From: Ziziphus jujuba
Taxonomy: Eukaryota > Streptophyta > Magnoliopsida > Rosales > Rhamnaceae
DNA: 64,000 nt
Reading direction: 5' to 3'
Assembly (NCBI RefSeq): GCF_031755915.1
Contig: NC_083389.1
Span: 24,799,001 to 24,863,000, forward strand
Below the pieces are notes generated by a model that worked only from the letters and a program-made list of their open reading frames with translations, did not search any database and was not told the origin of the DNA. Shown one piece after another: positions 1 through 10,913 of this stretch. Both the position numbers and the translations under genes were made by a program. The number at the start of each line of letters is the position of its first letter. Within the stretch, counting starts at the first letter, position 1.

Positions 1-1010
1 ATCAAATATGCATAAAAGAAGGTGATGAGTGAAAAACTACTTTTAAAACAAAACATGGATTATATAAGTGGTTGGTTATGCCATTTGGATTAACTAACGC
101 TCTTAGCACTTTTATGAGATTAATAAACCATGTTTTGCATGCTTTTATTGGTAGGTTTGTGGTTGTATATTTTGATGGTATTCTTGTATATAGAAGGAGT
201 TTAGAATAATATGTACAACATCTTAAGTTTGTGGTTGTGTATTTTGATGGTATTCTTGTATATAGTAGGAGTTTAAAATAATATGTAGAACATCTTAAGC
301 TAGTTTTGGAAGTTCCTAGGAAAAAGAGGTTGTTTGCTAATCTTAAAAGTGTAATTTTTGTCAATCTAAGCTTGTATTTTTAGGCTTTGTAATAAGTGCT
401 GCAGGTATTAAAATTGATCGAGAGAAGTTTAAGACCATTCAAGAGCGGCCCACGCCAACATCAATTACAAATGTTAGGAGAATTCATGGGTTGGCTAACT
501 TCTATAGATGGTTTATCAAAGATTTTAGTACCATAGTTGCACCTTTAATAAAGGTTATCAAGAAGAGTGTAGGTTTCTATTGGATAGAAGAACAAGAAAA
601 GTCCTTTAATTATTTGAAGGAAAAACTTACTAATGTTCCTTTATTGGTTTTGCTTAAGCTTTTAAAAACTTTTGAGATTCAAAGTGATGTCTCAGGAATA
701 GGTATATATGTGATGTTGATGCAAGAAGGAAGACCCATCGCATATTTCAATGAGAAGCTAAGTAGGGTAGCCTTAAATGATCCTACTTAAAACAAAGAGT
801 TATGCGTTGGTTAGAGCTTTGAAAACATGGTAGCATTATTTATGACTAAAAGAATTTACGATCCATACTGATCATGAATCTTTGAAGGACATAAAAGGAC
901 AAAGTAAACTTAATAGGCGACATGGTAAATGGATGGAGTTGAATGAAACTTTTTTCTATGTCACTTGTTACAAGCAAGGTAAGAAAAATATTATAGCTGA
1001 TGCATTATTC
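1..1010 (+). pseudogene. gypsy reverse transcriptase - RNase H remnant
   Basis: Frame 1 reads the RT motif [12 protein letters not shown] at about 76-111. The catalytic YFDD box reads YFDG at about 166-177. A 72-bp in-frame tandem duplication (154-225 and 226-297) repeats this box, again as YFDG. After stops and a frame change, 420-790 encodes the RT connection (LANFYRWFIKDFST) and the RNase H start (SDVSGIGIYV, RPIAYFNEKLS). The end of RNase H is at about 960-1010 (KKNIIADAL). Loss of the second catalytic Asp in both box copies means the enzyme cannot work. Domain identity is clear; exact family lineage is not. Confidence 0.85.
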
Positions 1011-1049
1011 CACATGTATGTTTTAATTTCCACTTTATATACTAGATTG

Positions 1050-2465
1050 CTTGGGCTTGAACAAATTAAAAATTTGTATGTATGTGATAATGATTTTGAT
1101 GAAATTTATACACTTTGTGAAAAGCATGATGACGAAAAATTTTATAGATTTAAGGGATACTTATTTAGAAAGAATAAACTTTACATTTCATCATGTAGTA
1201 CACATAAGTTGTTAGTGAGGGAATTACATGGGGGTGGTCTTATGGGATGCTTAGGAGTAGCTAAAACTTTGACTATTCTGCAAGAACACTTTTATTAGCT
1301 ATACATAAAAAGAGATGTTGAGAGGGTTTGTGAGAGATGCAATAAGTGTAAGAAGTCAAAATCATGTGTACAACCTCATAGGTTGTATATGCCTTTGCCT
1401 ATTCCATCTTATCTATGGACAGATATTTTTGTGGACTTTTTATTAGGTTTGCCTAGGACAAAGTGTGGAAAGGAATCTATTTTTATTGTTGTGGATAGAT
1501 TTTCTAAAATGGCACACTTCATTACATGTAACAAAACTGATGATGCATCTCATTTTGCTAATTTGTTCTTTAAAGAAGTTGTTAGATTGTATGGCATGCC
1601 TAGACAATTGTATCCAATAGAGATACTAGGTTCCTACGTTATTTCTGAAAATATTGTGGTATAAGTTGGGTACTAAATTATTATTCTATAGTATTTATCA
1701 TTCATAAACAGATAGTTAAAATGAAGTAGTAAATAGGACTTTATCTACATTGTTACGTGCTTTAATTGGTAGAAATATTAAAAAATGAGAAGATTGTTTA
1801 TCTCATGTAGAATTTGAATATAATAGGACTGTGCATTCTACTACAATATATTCTCCTTTTGAATTGTATATGGTATGAATCCTTTAACTCAATTAGATTC
1901 AACACCTTTGCTTGTGAGTGAACATGCTAATCTTGATGGAAAGAAAAATGAAGAATTTATGAAGTAGACACATGAGGAGGCATGTGCAAACATTGAAAGA
2001 AGAATGGAACAATATGCATGTGTAGCTAATAAAGGCCGAATGCCTATGGTATTTGAACTTAGAGATTAGGTTTGGGTGCATTTGAGGAAAGAAAGATTTC
2101 CAGCCCAAGGTGAGTCTAAGTTTATACCAAGAGGAAATAGATCTTTCCAAGTGTTGAGAAGACTAAATGACAATGCATATAATTTAGATTGGCCAGTGAG
2201 GATAATATTAGTGCCACTTTTAATGTTTCTAACTTATCTAATTTCTCTGCAGGTGATGACTTTTATTTGGGGCCAAATCCTTTGTAAGAAAAGGAGAATA
2301 ATGAGGACATACCTAGGAGCACAACAAGTTAGGGTCAAGATCCTAAACAATTAAAGACAGGACCAACAACATGAGCTCAAGCTAAAAGATTTAAAAAAGC
2401 CTTAAATGGTTTAACATGAGCTCAAGCTAAAAGATTCACAGAAGCACTAAATGGTTTATCTAGGA
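1050..2465 (+). pseudogene. gypsy integrase and pol C-terminal remnant
   Basis: The zinc-binding region starts near 1205 (LVRELHGGGLMG). Its second His is Cys here (GCLG for the usual GHFG), and the Cys pair follows at about 1336-1353 (CERCNKCKK). The core domain reads [14 protein letters not shown] and [11 protein letters not shown] (1418-1525). The second catalytic region, in the +1 frame near 1611, reads SNRDTRF for the expected SDRD, so that Asp is Asn. The DNA-binding tail is at 2076-2290 (RGNRSFQVLRRLNDNAYNLD). A GPxTRAQAKRF-type pol terminus is present twice (about 2360-2410 and 2416-2460), a local duplication. No chromodomain is visible. Confidence 0.8.
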
Positions 2466-2569
2466 GATGTTTAGCTCTCAAGGGAATTAAGGATGATCCA
2501 ATGTATAGGATTACACAGCCAAATCCATGAAAAAAAGCCTTTGCTTAAATGGCAACCATACGATGATGT

Positions 2570-3197
2570 GGCGGTGTCATGTGGTGTCTTAAGGCCGAGT
2601 CAATTTTTCTTGATGTTCAAGTTATTAATTAGTTTCCAAATTGTAATTAGAAATCTTAATTATTTTCATGTTTATTTTATATTAGGATAAGTGTCAAATT
2701 AGTTTCTTAATTTGGCTTATTCATGTAACTAAATTAAGTTTCCTAATTTCAACTAAGGAAAGCTTGATTAGTCAAATTATGATTAGGAAACTAGGTTTAA
2801 TGTCAATTTTTGTTTTAGCAAACTAGAAAATTCAGCTAGCCATAGTTTATCTTTAATGCCAGAAAATCAGGCTTTATTTTTCCTTAACTTTATTTTTACT
2901 TTGCTTATAAATAGGCACCGCTTTTAGTTGAATGAAACGGACCAAGAACTTTTAGCATAATTTTGATAGTTATTATCTTGATTCTCTAAGAACTATTAAA
3001 CTTATCAAGCTTTGCTTGTGGCAGTCAAATCCTAGACTTATTAATAGATTTTCATCCTTTATTGTGGCATCATCACTGTACCAAAGTTCTTATTCATATA
3101 TTCATTAAAGGTTGAGGTTTCCACTAAAACTTCTTTTAGAACAATTCATACTTTATTTGTTACGTGTCTAGAAGTGAGTCAACCTAAGTTCATATCA
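2570..3197 (+). repeat. 3' LTR of the left gypsy relic
   Basis: Noncoding AT-rich sequence between the pol terminus and the F-box pseudogene. It has an internal TATA box (2906-2915) and ends ...TTCATATCA, matching the LTR ends at 34439 and, inverted, 55331. The start is approximate because no polypurine tract was recognised. No primer-binding site follows, as expected for a 3' LTR. Confidence 0.6.
2906..2915 (+). promoter_or_regulatory. TATA box of the LTR
   Basis: TATAAATAGG in the middle of the LTR, about 290 bp before its 3' end. This is the usual place for the U3/R promoter of a plant LTR. Position and motif only; activity is not implied. Confidence 0.5.
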
Positions 3198-4092
3198 TCT
3201 TCTCCTCCATGTCCTCTACTTTCTTACCTACCATAGATGCCATGAGAACCTGCATTGTATCCAAATTCCATAAGATGGACGTCTCTTCAGACTTACATAC
3301 CTTCCTTGAGCTTCAATTTCTATGGCAGACCTTACAAAAAAGTAGATGACTTTGTTTCCTATGTGGAGAAAACCAAATCTTTAACCAGTGTTCAAGGTTC
3401 TCCAAGTTTCAATTTGATTTACAAGGTGAATTCCATGAGGAACTTGGATTTGTTGATTTTTGAACACTTTTCACAACAAACGCAAACGTAGGAGAGTTCT
3501 TTATTGGTTTCAAAAATAATAATTACTACTCATTGCCAAGCCATGTCTTTGATTGCTCTTTTTTAATCAAGTTGTGTTTATTTTGCTGCAATATTGTCCC
3601 ACATGGAAATATAAGTTGGACTTTGCTCAAGAGTTTATCTATTATAAGGTCAACCTATTAAGCAATTATTTGATGTAGAAAATATTATCTGGAAGTCCAG
3701 CTCTTAAAGTTCTTGAGATTCGTCTACACAGTGATGACTTTTACCATTGAGATATTATATCTTCAAGTTTATGGAAATTGGTAATAGAAATGGATTGGAG
3801 TAGTAGTAATGAAACTAGTAATGATGGGAATATCTTGGAAATCTTTGCTCCCAATATAAAGGAGCTAGAAATTGTAGGATCTTTCGTTGAGAATTTTCGA
3901 CTGGTTAATTCTCATCTCTAGTTATTGCTAATTTTGGTTTTAGATTCATTAGCTAAGCATATATGTTTATTGATGATACTCAAGCTCTTAATCACATAGA
4001 GAATATCAAAATATCGTTAGGAAGCTTCCAATAAGTGTACGGCTGGTCAAGAAACTTGCACTGGGTTCTTGGTGTTTTCAGGTTTGTACATT
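3198..4092 (+). pseudogene. F-box/LRR (FBD-type) pseudogene, 5' end removed by gypsy insertion
   Basis: The translation begins inside an F-box (LLLHVLYFL), shifts frame, and continues as MRTC, RWTSLQTYIPSLSFNFYG and VDDFVSYVEKT. It then follows the LRR part: LPSHVFDC, LFCCNIVPHG, EIFAPNIKELEIVGSF, and finally RLVKKLALGSWCFQ at about 4040-4080. Each block has a colinear match in exon 1 of the intact gene at 47865-49007, for example IFAPNIKELEILGFF and LTLGSWCFQ. The exon ends in CAG/GT at 4080-4083, at the same place as the donor of the intact gene. Several stops and frameshifts are present. No exon 2 or 3 was found downstream. The missing N-terminus would lie left of the retroelement. Confidence 0.85.
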
Positions 4093-5200
4093 CACAAGAC
4101 ATTTATACCTGCACTAGCTTTGCTTAATTAATGTTGTATAATTTATTTTAGAACTTGACATCTTTTGCATTCTGTACCTACTTTGTCATTTTATATATAT
4201 ATAACTTGTGTAATTTTTCTGTGGTTTATGTGAGATATGCACTATAATTTACACATCTATCATCATCCAACATGTTTGCCCAACATTAGGTGTGCAAATT
4301 ATGATATATGGTATGCACTATAGCAAAGCTGATTATTAGCTATATATATATATATATATAGACTAATAAATTAGTTGCTTAAAAAAACTACATAATTGAT
4401 GATTATTTTCAGTGGTTTTTTTTATTATTAATGCTATAGTCAATCTATATTAAGTGGATGTGATAACGCTATACAGTAAAACATCTATAAATGAATATTT
4501 ATAATACTATGAAAAATTATTCATTTAAAGAGGTTATTAATTTATCAATAAATAAATAATTTATTAATTCCTCGATAAATAAATATTTATTAATTTAAAA
4601 AAAAGTATACTATTTTTGAGAAATAATTTTACTAGCTATATAATATATACCAATAAAGAAAAAAATTAATTAGGCTAATCTAATCTGCAATCATGGAATT
4701 GATCACCACTATCAATACATAAAGAAAAAAAAAATCAATAGAGAGAATTTTGCCATATACAAAAGTTTACTAATAAAAAGAACTCTACTAATAAATATAA
4801 AGAAGACCGTTGATAAGTTGATTAATTATTTGGCCTTATAGAAAACTATATTTAATTGTGGATTAGTGGATCAATTAATCAATTATTATTTCAAATTTTA
4901 TTTTCTTTTCTTATACATCTAGATAAAAGTAAAAAACAACTTTGGATGCATATTTTGGAAAAAAGCTAAATTGAAAAAACATAGAAGCTATTAAATAAAA
5001 TTTTCTTATTATGTATGGCAAATGTTTATGTATTATTTATTTTTTTACAAATTTAATCAAATATTAAATTCTATATTCAATGGATCCTAAAATATTTTTT
5101 TTAAAAATTTATTATCTTATCAAGGTTATTTAAAAATAAATTTTTTAAATAAAAATTATGTTATTTTTATGATGTACTTTCACTACTTTGGGTTCCTAAA
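4093..5200. other. AT-rich intergenic DNA
   Basis: Very AT-rich sequence with a (TA)n run at about 4342-4361 and many short A/T tracts. No coding potential was recognised. The only feature picked out is an Emigrant-like terminal sequence at 4474-4497. Confidence 0.5.
4474..4497 (+). repeat. Emigrant/Lemi-like (pogo-type) TIR, single end
   Basis: After a TA dinucleotide the sequence starts CAGTAAAACATCTATAAATG. This closely resembles the terminal inverted repeat of Emigrant-type plant MITEs (CAGTAAAACCTCTATAAATT, TA target site), recalled from general knowledge. Related AT-rich direct repeats follow to about 4600. No matching inverted end was found within the next kilobase, so this is a truncated copy at best. 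Confidence 0.4.
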
Positions 5201-5530
5201 GTTGAACTTCGAGTGAGTCCAACTCTATAGTAACCTCGATTGGACTAGTGCTCGAAATTGGGGTTTCTCCTAATTACGCTCAATTTTCTAGAATTGAACA
5301 TTCCATTGTAAACCTATATGCAATAATTCTCCTAATGAGAACTTCCAACATAGTCCAATTTTCATAGCATTTTCTAAATTAGCTTAAAAATGGTAAAATT
5401 TTAAATATTTAACCATAATGAGCAAACTATATACCAATTGAAAGCTTGTAAGATAAGAATTAACGATACGTAGCTTCAACGACTTAAACTTGCTGCTGGT
5501 GATCAAAAATTGGCTGAAAAATTTTAGACT

Positions 5531-5662
5531 AAATTCAAGGCATTGCATCTCCCAAATGACTTGGAATTTGCAAGAATAGAGGCCATATTTGGAATTAAAT
5601 TCAAGGCATTGGACCTCCCATATGATTTGGAATTTGCAAGAATAGAGGCCGTATTTGGAAGT
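5531..5662. repeat. 66-bp tandem duplication
   Basis: Two adjacent copies start at 5531 and 5597, each beginning AAATTCAAGGCATTG and ending near GAGGCC(A/G)TATTTGGAA. They differ at a handful of positions. No coding role was recognised. Confidence 0.8.
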
Positions 5663-6059
5663 AAATGGTTCTAAATAGATGGGATAGTGGTATAGGTCGG
5701 GCTAGGTTTGCCTTAAAAAAGGCAGAATTGCAAGAGTTTTGGAAACCACCACCATTAGCTTCGTCAGCCCACTCTGGGCACATCCAGCAGCAATTGGTCA
5801 TGAAATTTGGCCACCAGTATCACTATGAGGTGGGCTTTCCTCAAGGCTGGTGAGTGTAACATAATGAGTTAAGAGAGGGAGAACGAGAGAAAGAAAGGCT
5901 CCATTAAGTAGGAGGGATAGGAGAGAAAGAGACACGTGGCACCTATGGGTTGGTGACATGTGATGTCCATTAGGGATATCTTTGAAAATCCCATTACAAA
6001 CTTTTTGATAAAACTACCTAGAAGAGTTAGTTTAAGAAAAATAAGTACTACTTTATAGA
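5663..6059. other. unassigned sequence, possible start of an antisense LTR relic
   Basis: A 62-codon open stretch (5665-5853) has no recognisable homologue. A GA-rich run (5875-5930) is followed by GACACGTGGC (5930-5939), which resembles the G-box segment of the young gypsy LTR read in antisense. The relic at 6060-6385 may therefore extend leftward, but this part does not align convincingly. Confidence 0.3.
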
Positions 6060-6385
6060 TCCATAGTGTTTCAACTGTAGGTCCACATTAAGCATGCTGC
6101 CAGCCTATAAACTCATATTGATGAGCACTATCACATGGTACATAAGTCAAGATCAATATCCATACAAATAAAAAGTCAAAATCAGGTTCACTCAATCAGT
6201 TTGGACTGTTCCTTGTTATTACCACAACTTTCTAATCTCAGCTTTTATTTTAACATACTCCTAGTCTACGAACTCAGGTCAATGCATCCTTTGCCACGGG
6301 GCCTTGGTCAAATTGAAATTCTTCTTGCATAGAAAAGTCAATCGTGGGGCTTACTTTGTCAATCCTGATAAACTCTGGTCAAACT
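6060..6385 (-). repeat. old antisense LTR fragment of the TGTAAC gypsy family
   Basis: Read in reverse, this matches the first 350 bp of the young LTR at 56100 in the same order. Shared blocks are the CTAGTCTACGAACTC motif (6262-6276), the GACGAGCACT-like block (6121-6130), AAAAGTCAA, CAGTTTGGAC and GCCACGGGGCC. It is strongly diverged, and the LTR tip itself is absent. Colinearity of at least five blocks makes chance unlikely. Confidence 0.65.
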
Positions 6386-6424
6386 TCATTAAAAGTTCAA
6401 ATTTAGAGCATTTTCTCAAGTTAA

Positions 6425-7060
6425 GGTGATATAATTAAGCTAATTGAGGAGTATAGTACTATCATTCTAAGGAAAATTCCACAAAAGCTAAAGGATTCTG
6501 GCTTTTTCACAATTCCTTATAATATTGGTGGCATAACTTTTTACAAGGCATTGTGGGATATGGGAGCTAGCATCAACCTCATGCCTTTGTCAGTTTTTAA
6601 AAGGATTGGTCTTAGAGAGGTCTAGCATACAAAAATTACATTTCAAATTGCAGATAGAGCATTCACCTATTGTCACTGGATCATTAAAGATATACTTGTC
6701 AAGTTTGACATGTTTATGTTTCCCACTGACTTTGTACTCTTGGATATGGAGGAGGATCATGATATTCCTATCATTCTTGGCCACCCATTCCTAACTATAG
6801 TAAAGGCAGCTATGGTAAAGGCATTGATAGATGTCTCTAGTGAAGAGTAAGTTTCAATATCCTTTGTAGTATGAGTTTCTAAGAAGATATAGAGTGTTGT
6901 GACTGTATTGATTGTGTTGATTCTAGCATTAAGCCATTTTTCCACGAGCATTATCCAATTGATCCTTTTGAAAATATGATGATGCATTATAGTGATAGAA
7001 AGGAGAACATTAATATCGTTCATAGTGAAATTGATGCTTGGCTTGAGGATATGCATGTTC
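6425..7060 (+). pseudogene. gypsy aspartic protease remnant
   Basis: The translation shows a retropepsin-like region of plant gypsy type: KIPQKLKDSGFFTIPYNIGG, then LWDMGASINLMPLSVF with the active-site triad altered from DLGA/DTGA to DMGA. It continues to VLLDMEEDHDIPIILGHPFL, the flap and the ILG box. One in-frame stop lies at about 6624, and another ends the stretch near 6848. It precedes a pol-terminal segment at 7283 on the same strand, so the RT, RNase H and integrase of this element are deleted. Confidence 0.75.
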
Positions 7061-7282
7061 TTATGCTTATACACCTTATTTTGCTTTTGCTGATTGAAAT
7101 TGAATAAGATTCAAATATTGTCAAGTAAAATTGACTTTGAGTGAAATAAAAAAAATATTTAATTCCAAATTAAATAAATCAATATAGTAGGATAAAAAAG
7201 ATACAAAATCAATAAAAGAGCATGACTCACAAATTTCCAAATCATCCCCCACTAATTAATGAGAATCCGACTGCACCTTTGC

Positions 7283-8000
7283 AACAATTTGCTGGTGTGC
7301 TGATCCTGTGCAACTGAAGACTGGACCAATTACTCGGGCACAAGCTAAGAGGTTTAAAGATAATCTAGTTAGCTTCATTCAAATAGTATTTCAATCTCAC
7401 AAAGGCATATTAATATCTGAAGATTCTAAACCCATGATGAGCATCCAAGTTGTGAAGGCAGAAATAGATTTGTGAAGCTATTTTTGTGCATTTGAGGACT
7501 TCGGGCAGTAAGGGATGGGTTTGTTAGCTTATGAGCTTGATTGAGCTCATCAAAAGACCATGGAATCATGTCGAGGTAGAAGTAAGGGTGTCCAAGCACA
7601 TCATTTACACCCAAGCTTCCAATATGGTCGAATTGCACTGTTTTGGCTCTAGGAAGGAGTTATATTCTCATCCAACCAAGCTTTGATCATTCCAATCAAT
7701 GGCAGAATGTGGGGACCATTTTTAATCCTACTAGTCATTCTATATGGCATATTGGACTTGATTTGGAGCCTAAACTAATTGGTGATTGGACAAAGACACC
7801 TTATTTCGAAAACTAGTGAACTACTTTCCAAATATGAAATTTGACTTTTGTTTTAGGAAATAATCTTTTATTTTTAATTTTATTTAATTATGTGTTGGAC
7901 AAATTAGTTTATGAAGGTTGATATTTTAATATTTTTGATTATAAATTAATTAATTCCTATTTAAAATTAAGGAATTAATTAATGCAAATTAATTTAGGAA
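7283..8000 (+). mobile_element. gypsy pol terminus and LTR fragment (copy B)
   Basis: This is colinear with 33345-34060: GCTGGTGTGCTGATCCTG, then a TxARAQAKRF-type pol terminus, then shared noncoding sequence including CATATTGGA...GATTTGGAGCC and the AT-rich block ending AAGGAATTAATTAAT. Homology stops near 8000, so the LTR's 3' part and primer-binding site are missing. From about 8000 to 8470 no homology or coding sequence was recognised. Confidence 0.7.
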
Positions 8001-8469
8001 AAGACTTGAAAAAGTAGCTCCATTACTCGCTCTCTTTTCTCTACCAAAATTTAACTCTAGCTCATAGAGGTGTTGGTGTTGAGCCACACCATCTTAGCAT
8101 ATCCAATAGTTGCTCCATGTTATTCTTCTATCATGCACATGAAAATTCAGCTTATTCTCACAGAAGGAGTGGCATCAACCTATACAAGATTAGAGCGTTC
8201 AACCTTCCTCCATGCCTTGCTCCTTCTGTATTTATGAGAATTCAGCTTCTCCTTGCAATAAATGTGGCATCACCATACACCAAACCAACGTAACCATGCA
8301 GCTCCAAGTCCTGCAAGCTCCTCTCCCATGCCAGCCTCTACTTTTTCCTCTCCCTCACATACTCTACTCACATGACCATTTAAAGGGATGATGAGGTATC
8401 ATGATGAGAGTATTCTTGATGATAAATGGATAGTTGATATTCCATTTTTAGTAGGATATATGAGAAGGG

Positions 8470-9510
8470 GAGGAAACTAACAAAGTAAGTAAGCTAGTTT
8501 TTACAAAGCAGGTGAGACATAAAAATTAAGGAGGATTCTTGAGAGAGAAGTAGAAGACCTAGACAGAGAAAGCTTAGATTGAAGAAGATTGAAGATTTTC
8601 AAGTCATTAAAGACTCAAGATTCTTCATCAAATTAGATTTTCTCTGCCTTGTCTTACTTTTTAAATTTATTTAAAACTACTTAACTATTTATTGAATATT
8701 ACGTCTATATTTATGGAATTTTATTTGATTTTGGATATGGTAATTTCTATGAATATGCCTAACTATATTTTTATCTAGGATTTTGATGGAGCCTTTACTT
8801 TGTTGATATTAATTAATGAGTTGATTATTATTTTATCTTTATCTAATTTTCTTGTGTAAATCTTGCGAATATTGCTCAATATATTCATGCATTTGGGAAA
8901 TTGATCGGGTGTTGGATAGATTTTCTACGACTTGGGAAAGTTTAGTTTTGTAAATTGGTCTAGATTTACACAACCTAGGCCCTAATTGATGTTGGAAAGA
9001 TTGATTACGAATTAGATAGCCATAAAAGAGAGCGTAATGCATGAGGATAGGGAATTTTGGGAAATCATTTGTAATTTCCATTAGGAACTCCTAGTTTTTA
9101 ATTTCACCTTCAAAAAAGGGATTAGATTAAGTTAGCAACTCTCTAGGCTAGAGTTTAGATAGAATTTGATCTTTTATTAACCTATTTAGACTACATTGGA
9201 AAGGTAGATGGGAAATCAAAACCGTAGGCTCCTAAGTTCACTGTACTTCCTTTTTAAGTACTTGAATTAAGTGACTGTTGCTTCAAATTTGTTGTTCCTA
9301 TAATTCTCTCTTGTTAATTTTCAATTTTCATTATTTAATTTCTTGACTTGCTTTTATTTTCTTTGCTACATTCTATTAGTGTGCCTAGATAAAATAGTCA
9401 GTCAGAATTTTGGTAACTAGTTAAATATTAAAGCCAATCCTCGTGGGTATGATACTCACTTATCACTATATTACTTAATACAACTCATGCTCTTGTTGTT
9501 TTTTTAGATC
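8470..9510 (+). repeat. Athila/Tat-type LTR relic
   Basis: Noncoding sequence with hallmarks I associate with Athila/Tat LTRs: GATTTTCAAGTCATTAAAGACTCAAG near 8590-8620, and CCAATCCTCGTGGGTATGATACTCACTTATCAC near 9434-9467, close to the expected 3' end. No TG/CA ends, primer-binding site or partner LTR could be fixed. The family call rests on these motifs only. Confidence 0.5.
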
Positions 9511-9888
9511 AATCACTCACATTAATTTTAGTTTGAATACTTAATATAAACTTACGTCTTACTTTATTATCTCTAGCATCTTCAAATGGATATCTACAAG
9601 TCTTGACGTAAAACTATCTACTTAGTTCTACATGATAAAATATGGAAAATATTAACTCCCAAATATTTTCAATCTCTTAGGTTAATATAAACTTGAAGTG
9701 GAAATAAGCAAAAGCCTGATGAAAAAGAAACCAGAGTTAATGGTAAACAGAGAATAACTACTAATATAGCTATTTGATATTTAGAACGCGATAAAGTTAA
9801 GATTAAATGACATGGTAGAACCATTGAAGATATTATGAATATACCACTCAGATTCAACAGGCACATCAATGTAGGATATTTCAGAGAA

Positions 9889-9889
<1 letters not shown>

Positions 9890-9926
<37 letters not shown>
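9890..9926. repeat. (GA)n microsatellite
   Basis: About 37 bp of nearly perfect GA dinucleotides, preceded by interrupted GA/AAAG units. The flanks (9510-10211) hold no recognised gene. Confidence 0.9.
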
Positions 9927-9927
<1 letters not shown>

Positions 9928-10211
9928 ACCGTGACTTGTTTGTTAGCACTTTTCCTTTTGAGTTCTTAAACCACCTCCAAATCACAGATCTTAAATTATA
10001 TCTAGCCTATCTAGCCTACAAGATATGTAGATTGACAACAACTTTATGAAGAAGGAACAATAATCCTTAGAATCAGGGTTCTTAAACTTAGTAATTCACA
10101 CATATCATAACTCATTGGAAATCTCAACAAAAATTAACATGTTCAAACTATTTAAGAGTAACAAGTGTAAATGTTTTACTCATAAACAAGAAAAGTATTT
10201 ATATGCTAATC

Positions 10212-10522
10212 TGTGATGACCAATGTGGGCAAGTGCTGGAAACTAGTAGACTACCTTGTGTTTAATCGCACATCGTCTGGGTGTAGATCTGAGGATGATT
10301 CAAATATAATAATAATAACTCATAATGTCAAGACCTTTATAGAACAATTAGCTTCACGGTTCAAAAGAATTCTAAACTTAAGCGTGCTCTGATGAGAGAA
10401 ATTCTTTGATGGAAGACCTCCTAGGAAGCTCTAAACTAAAAATGTCATATCAATTGTAGTGGTTAAACTGGGATAACATCAACAGAGAGTGAAAAGTCTG
10501 CCAGTGTAGGCAAAGTGTTACA
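10212..10522 (+). repeat. Cassandra LTR 1 with 5S rRNA-like core
   Basis: The region 10376-10433 reads ACTTAAGCGTGCTC..., then GATGGAAGACCTCCTAGGAAGCTC. This follows the 3' half of plant 5S rRNA, which carries the internal control region with box A and box C of the pol III promoter. It is diverged, so probably not an active pol III unit. Confidence 0.75.
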
Positions 10523-10591
10523 AAGGGCATCATAGTTTATACTTGGACGGAAGTGTACTGGTTAAGACGTTAAGCCTCAAGGGGGGTGGCT

Positions 10592-10899
10592 TGTAGCGAT
10601 GGATAGGTGCAAGGAACTTATAGGCTACCTGATGTCCAATCCCACATTACCTAGGTGTAGATTTGGAGATGATTCAAATATAATAATAGTCACTCTCATA
10701 ATGCCGAGATATTTTCAGAGCGGTTGGCTTTAAAGCTAAAAAAAAGTTTAAAGTTAAGCGTGCTTAGGCAAGAGCAATCCTAAGATGAGTGATGTTCTAG
10801 AAAGCTCTGAACAAAAAATCTCATACCGAGCATGATGGTTAAATTGGAGACAATATACGTAGAGCATGATAGGTTTACTAATGGAGGTAGGGCATTACA
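10592..10899 (+). repeat. Cassandra LTR 2 with 5S rRNA-like core
   Basis: The region 10752-10806 reads AGTTAAGCGTGCTTAGGCAA and on through GATGAGTGATGTTCTAGAAAG. It is closer to plant 5S rRNA than LTR 1 over box A and less close over box C. Length and order of blocks match LTR 1. Confidence 0.75.
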
Positions 10900-10901
10900 A
10901 A

Positions 10902-10913
10902 TGGTATCAGAGC
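10902..10913 (+). other. primer-binding site (initiator Met tRNA)
   Basis: TGGTATCAGAGC starts three bases after the end of LTR 2, complementary to the 3' end of plant initiator methionine tRNA. It sits downstream of what would be the 3' LTR, which points to a tandem arrangement. Confidence 0.8.

Larger units (their letters stand above)
1..3197 (+). mobile_element. Ty3/gypsy retrotransposon relic (pol and 3' LTR)
   Basis: The 3' part of a degenerate gypsy element enters from the left edge: reverse transcriptase, RNase H, integrase, a pol C-terminal tail and a 3' LTR follow in canonical order. Many stops and frameshifts show it is dead. The LTR ends with TTCATATCA near 3197, like the TTCGTATCA end of the related LTR at 34439. 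The next base is inside an F-box domain, so the element sits in an F-box gene. Gag, protease, 5' LTR and left target duplication lie outside the window. Confidence 0.85.
10212..10913 (+). mobile_element. Cassandra-type TRIM, LTR-internal-LTR with a second internal start
   Basis: Two related repeats of 311 and 308 bp flank a short internal segment (10523-10591). That segment starts with a degenerate primer-binding site and ends with a polypurine tract (CAAGGGGGGTGG, 10578-10589). Each repeat holds a 5S rRNA-like core, the defining mark of Cassandra retrotransposons. Both repeats start TGT and end TACA. The second repeat is again followed by a Met-type primer-binding site (TGGTATCAGAGC, 10902-10913), so a further internal unit begins there. 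No coding capacity is expected for a TRIM. Confidence 0.8.

Noticed and set aside
5665..5853. 62-codon frame as a small gene
   Set aside because: No homologue, no promoter or splice support, and it adjoins LTR-like sequence; overlapping frames exist on both strands.
10376..10806. 5S rRNA genes
   Set aside because: Only the 3' half resembles 5S rRNA, it is diverged, and it sits inside 310-bp LTRs with primer-binding and polypurine sites. Cassandra explains it better.
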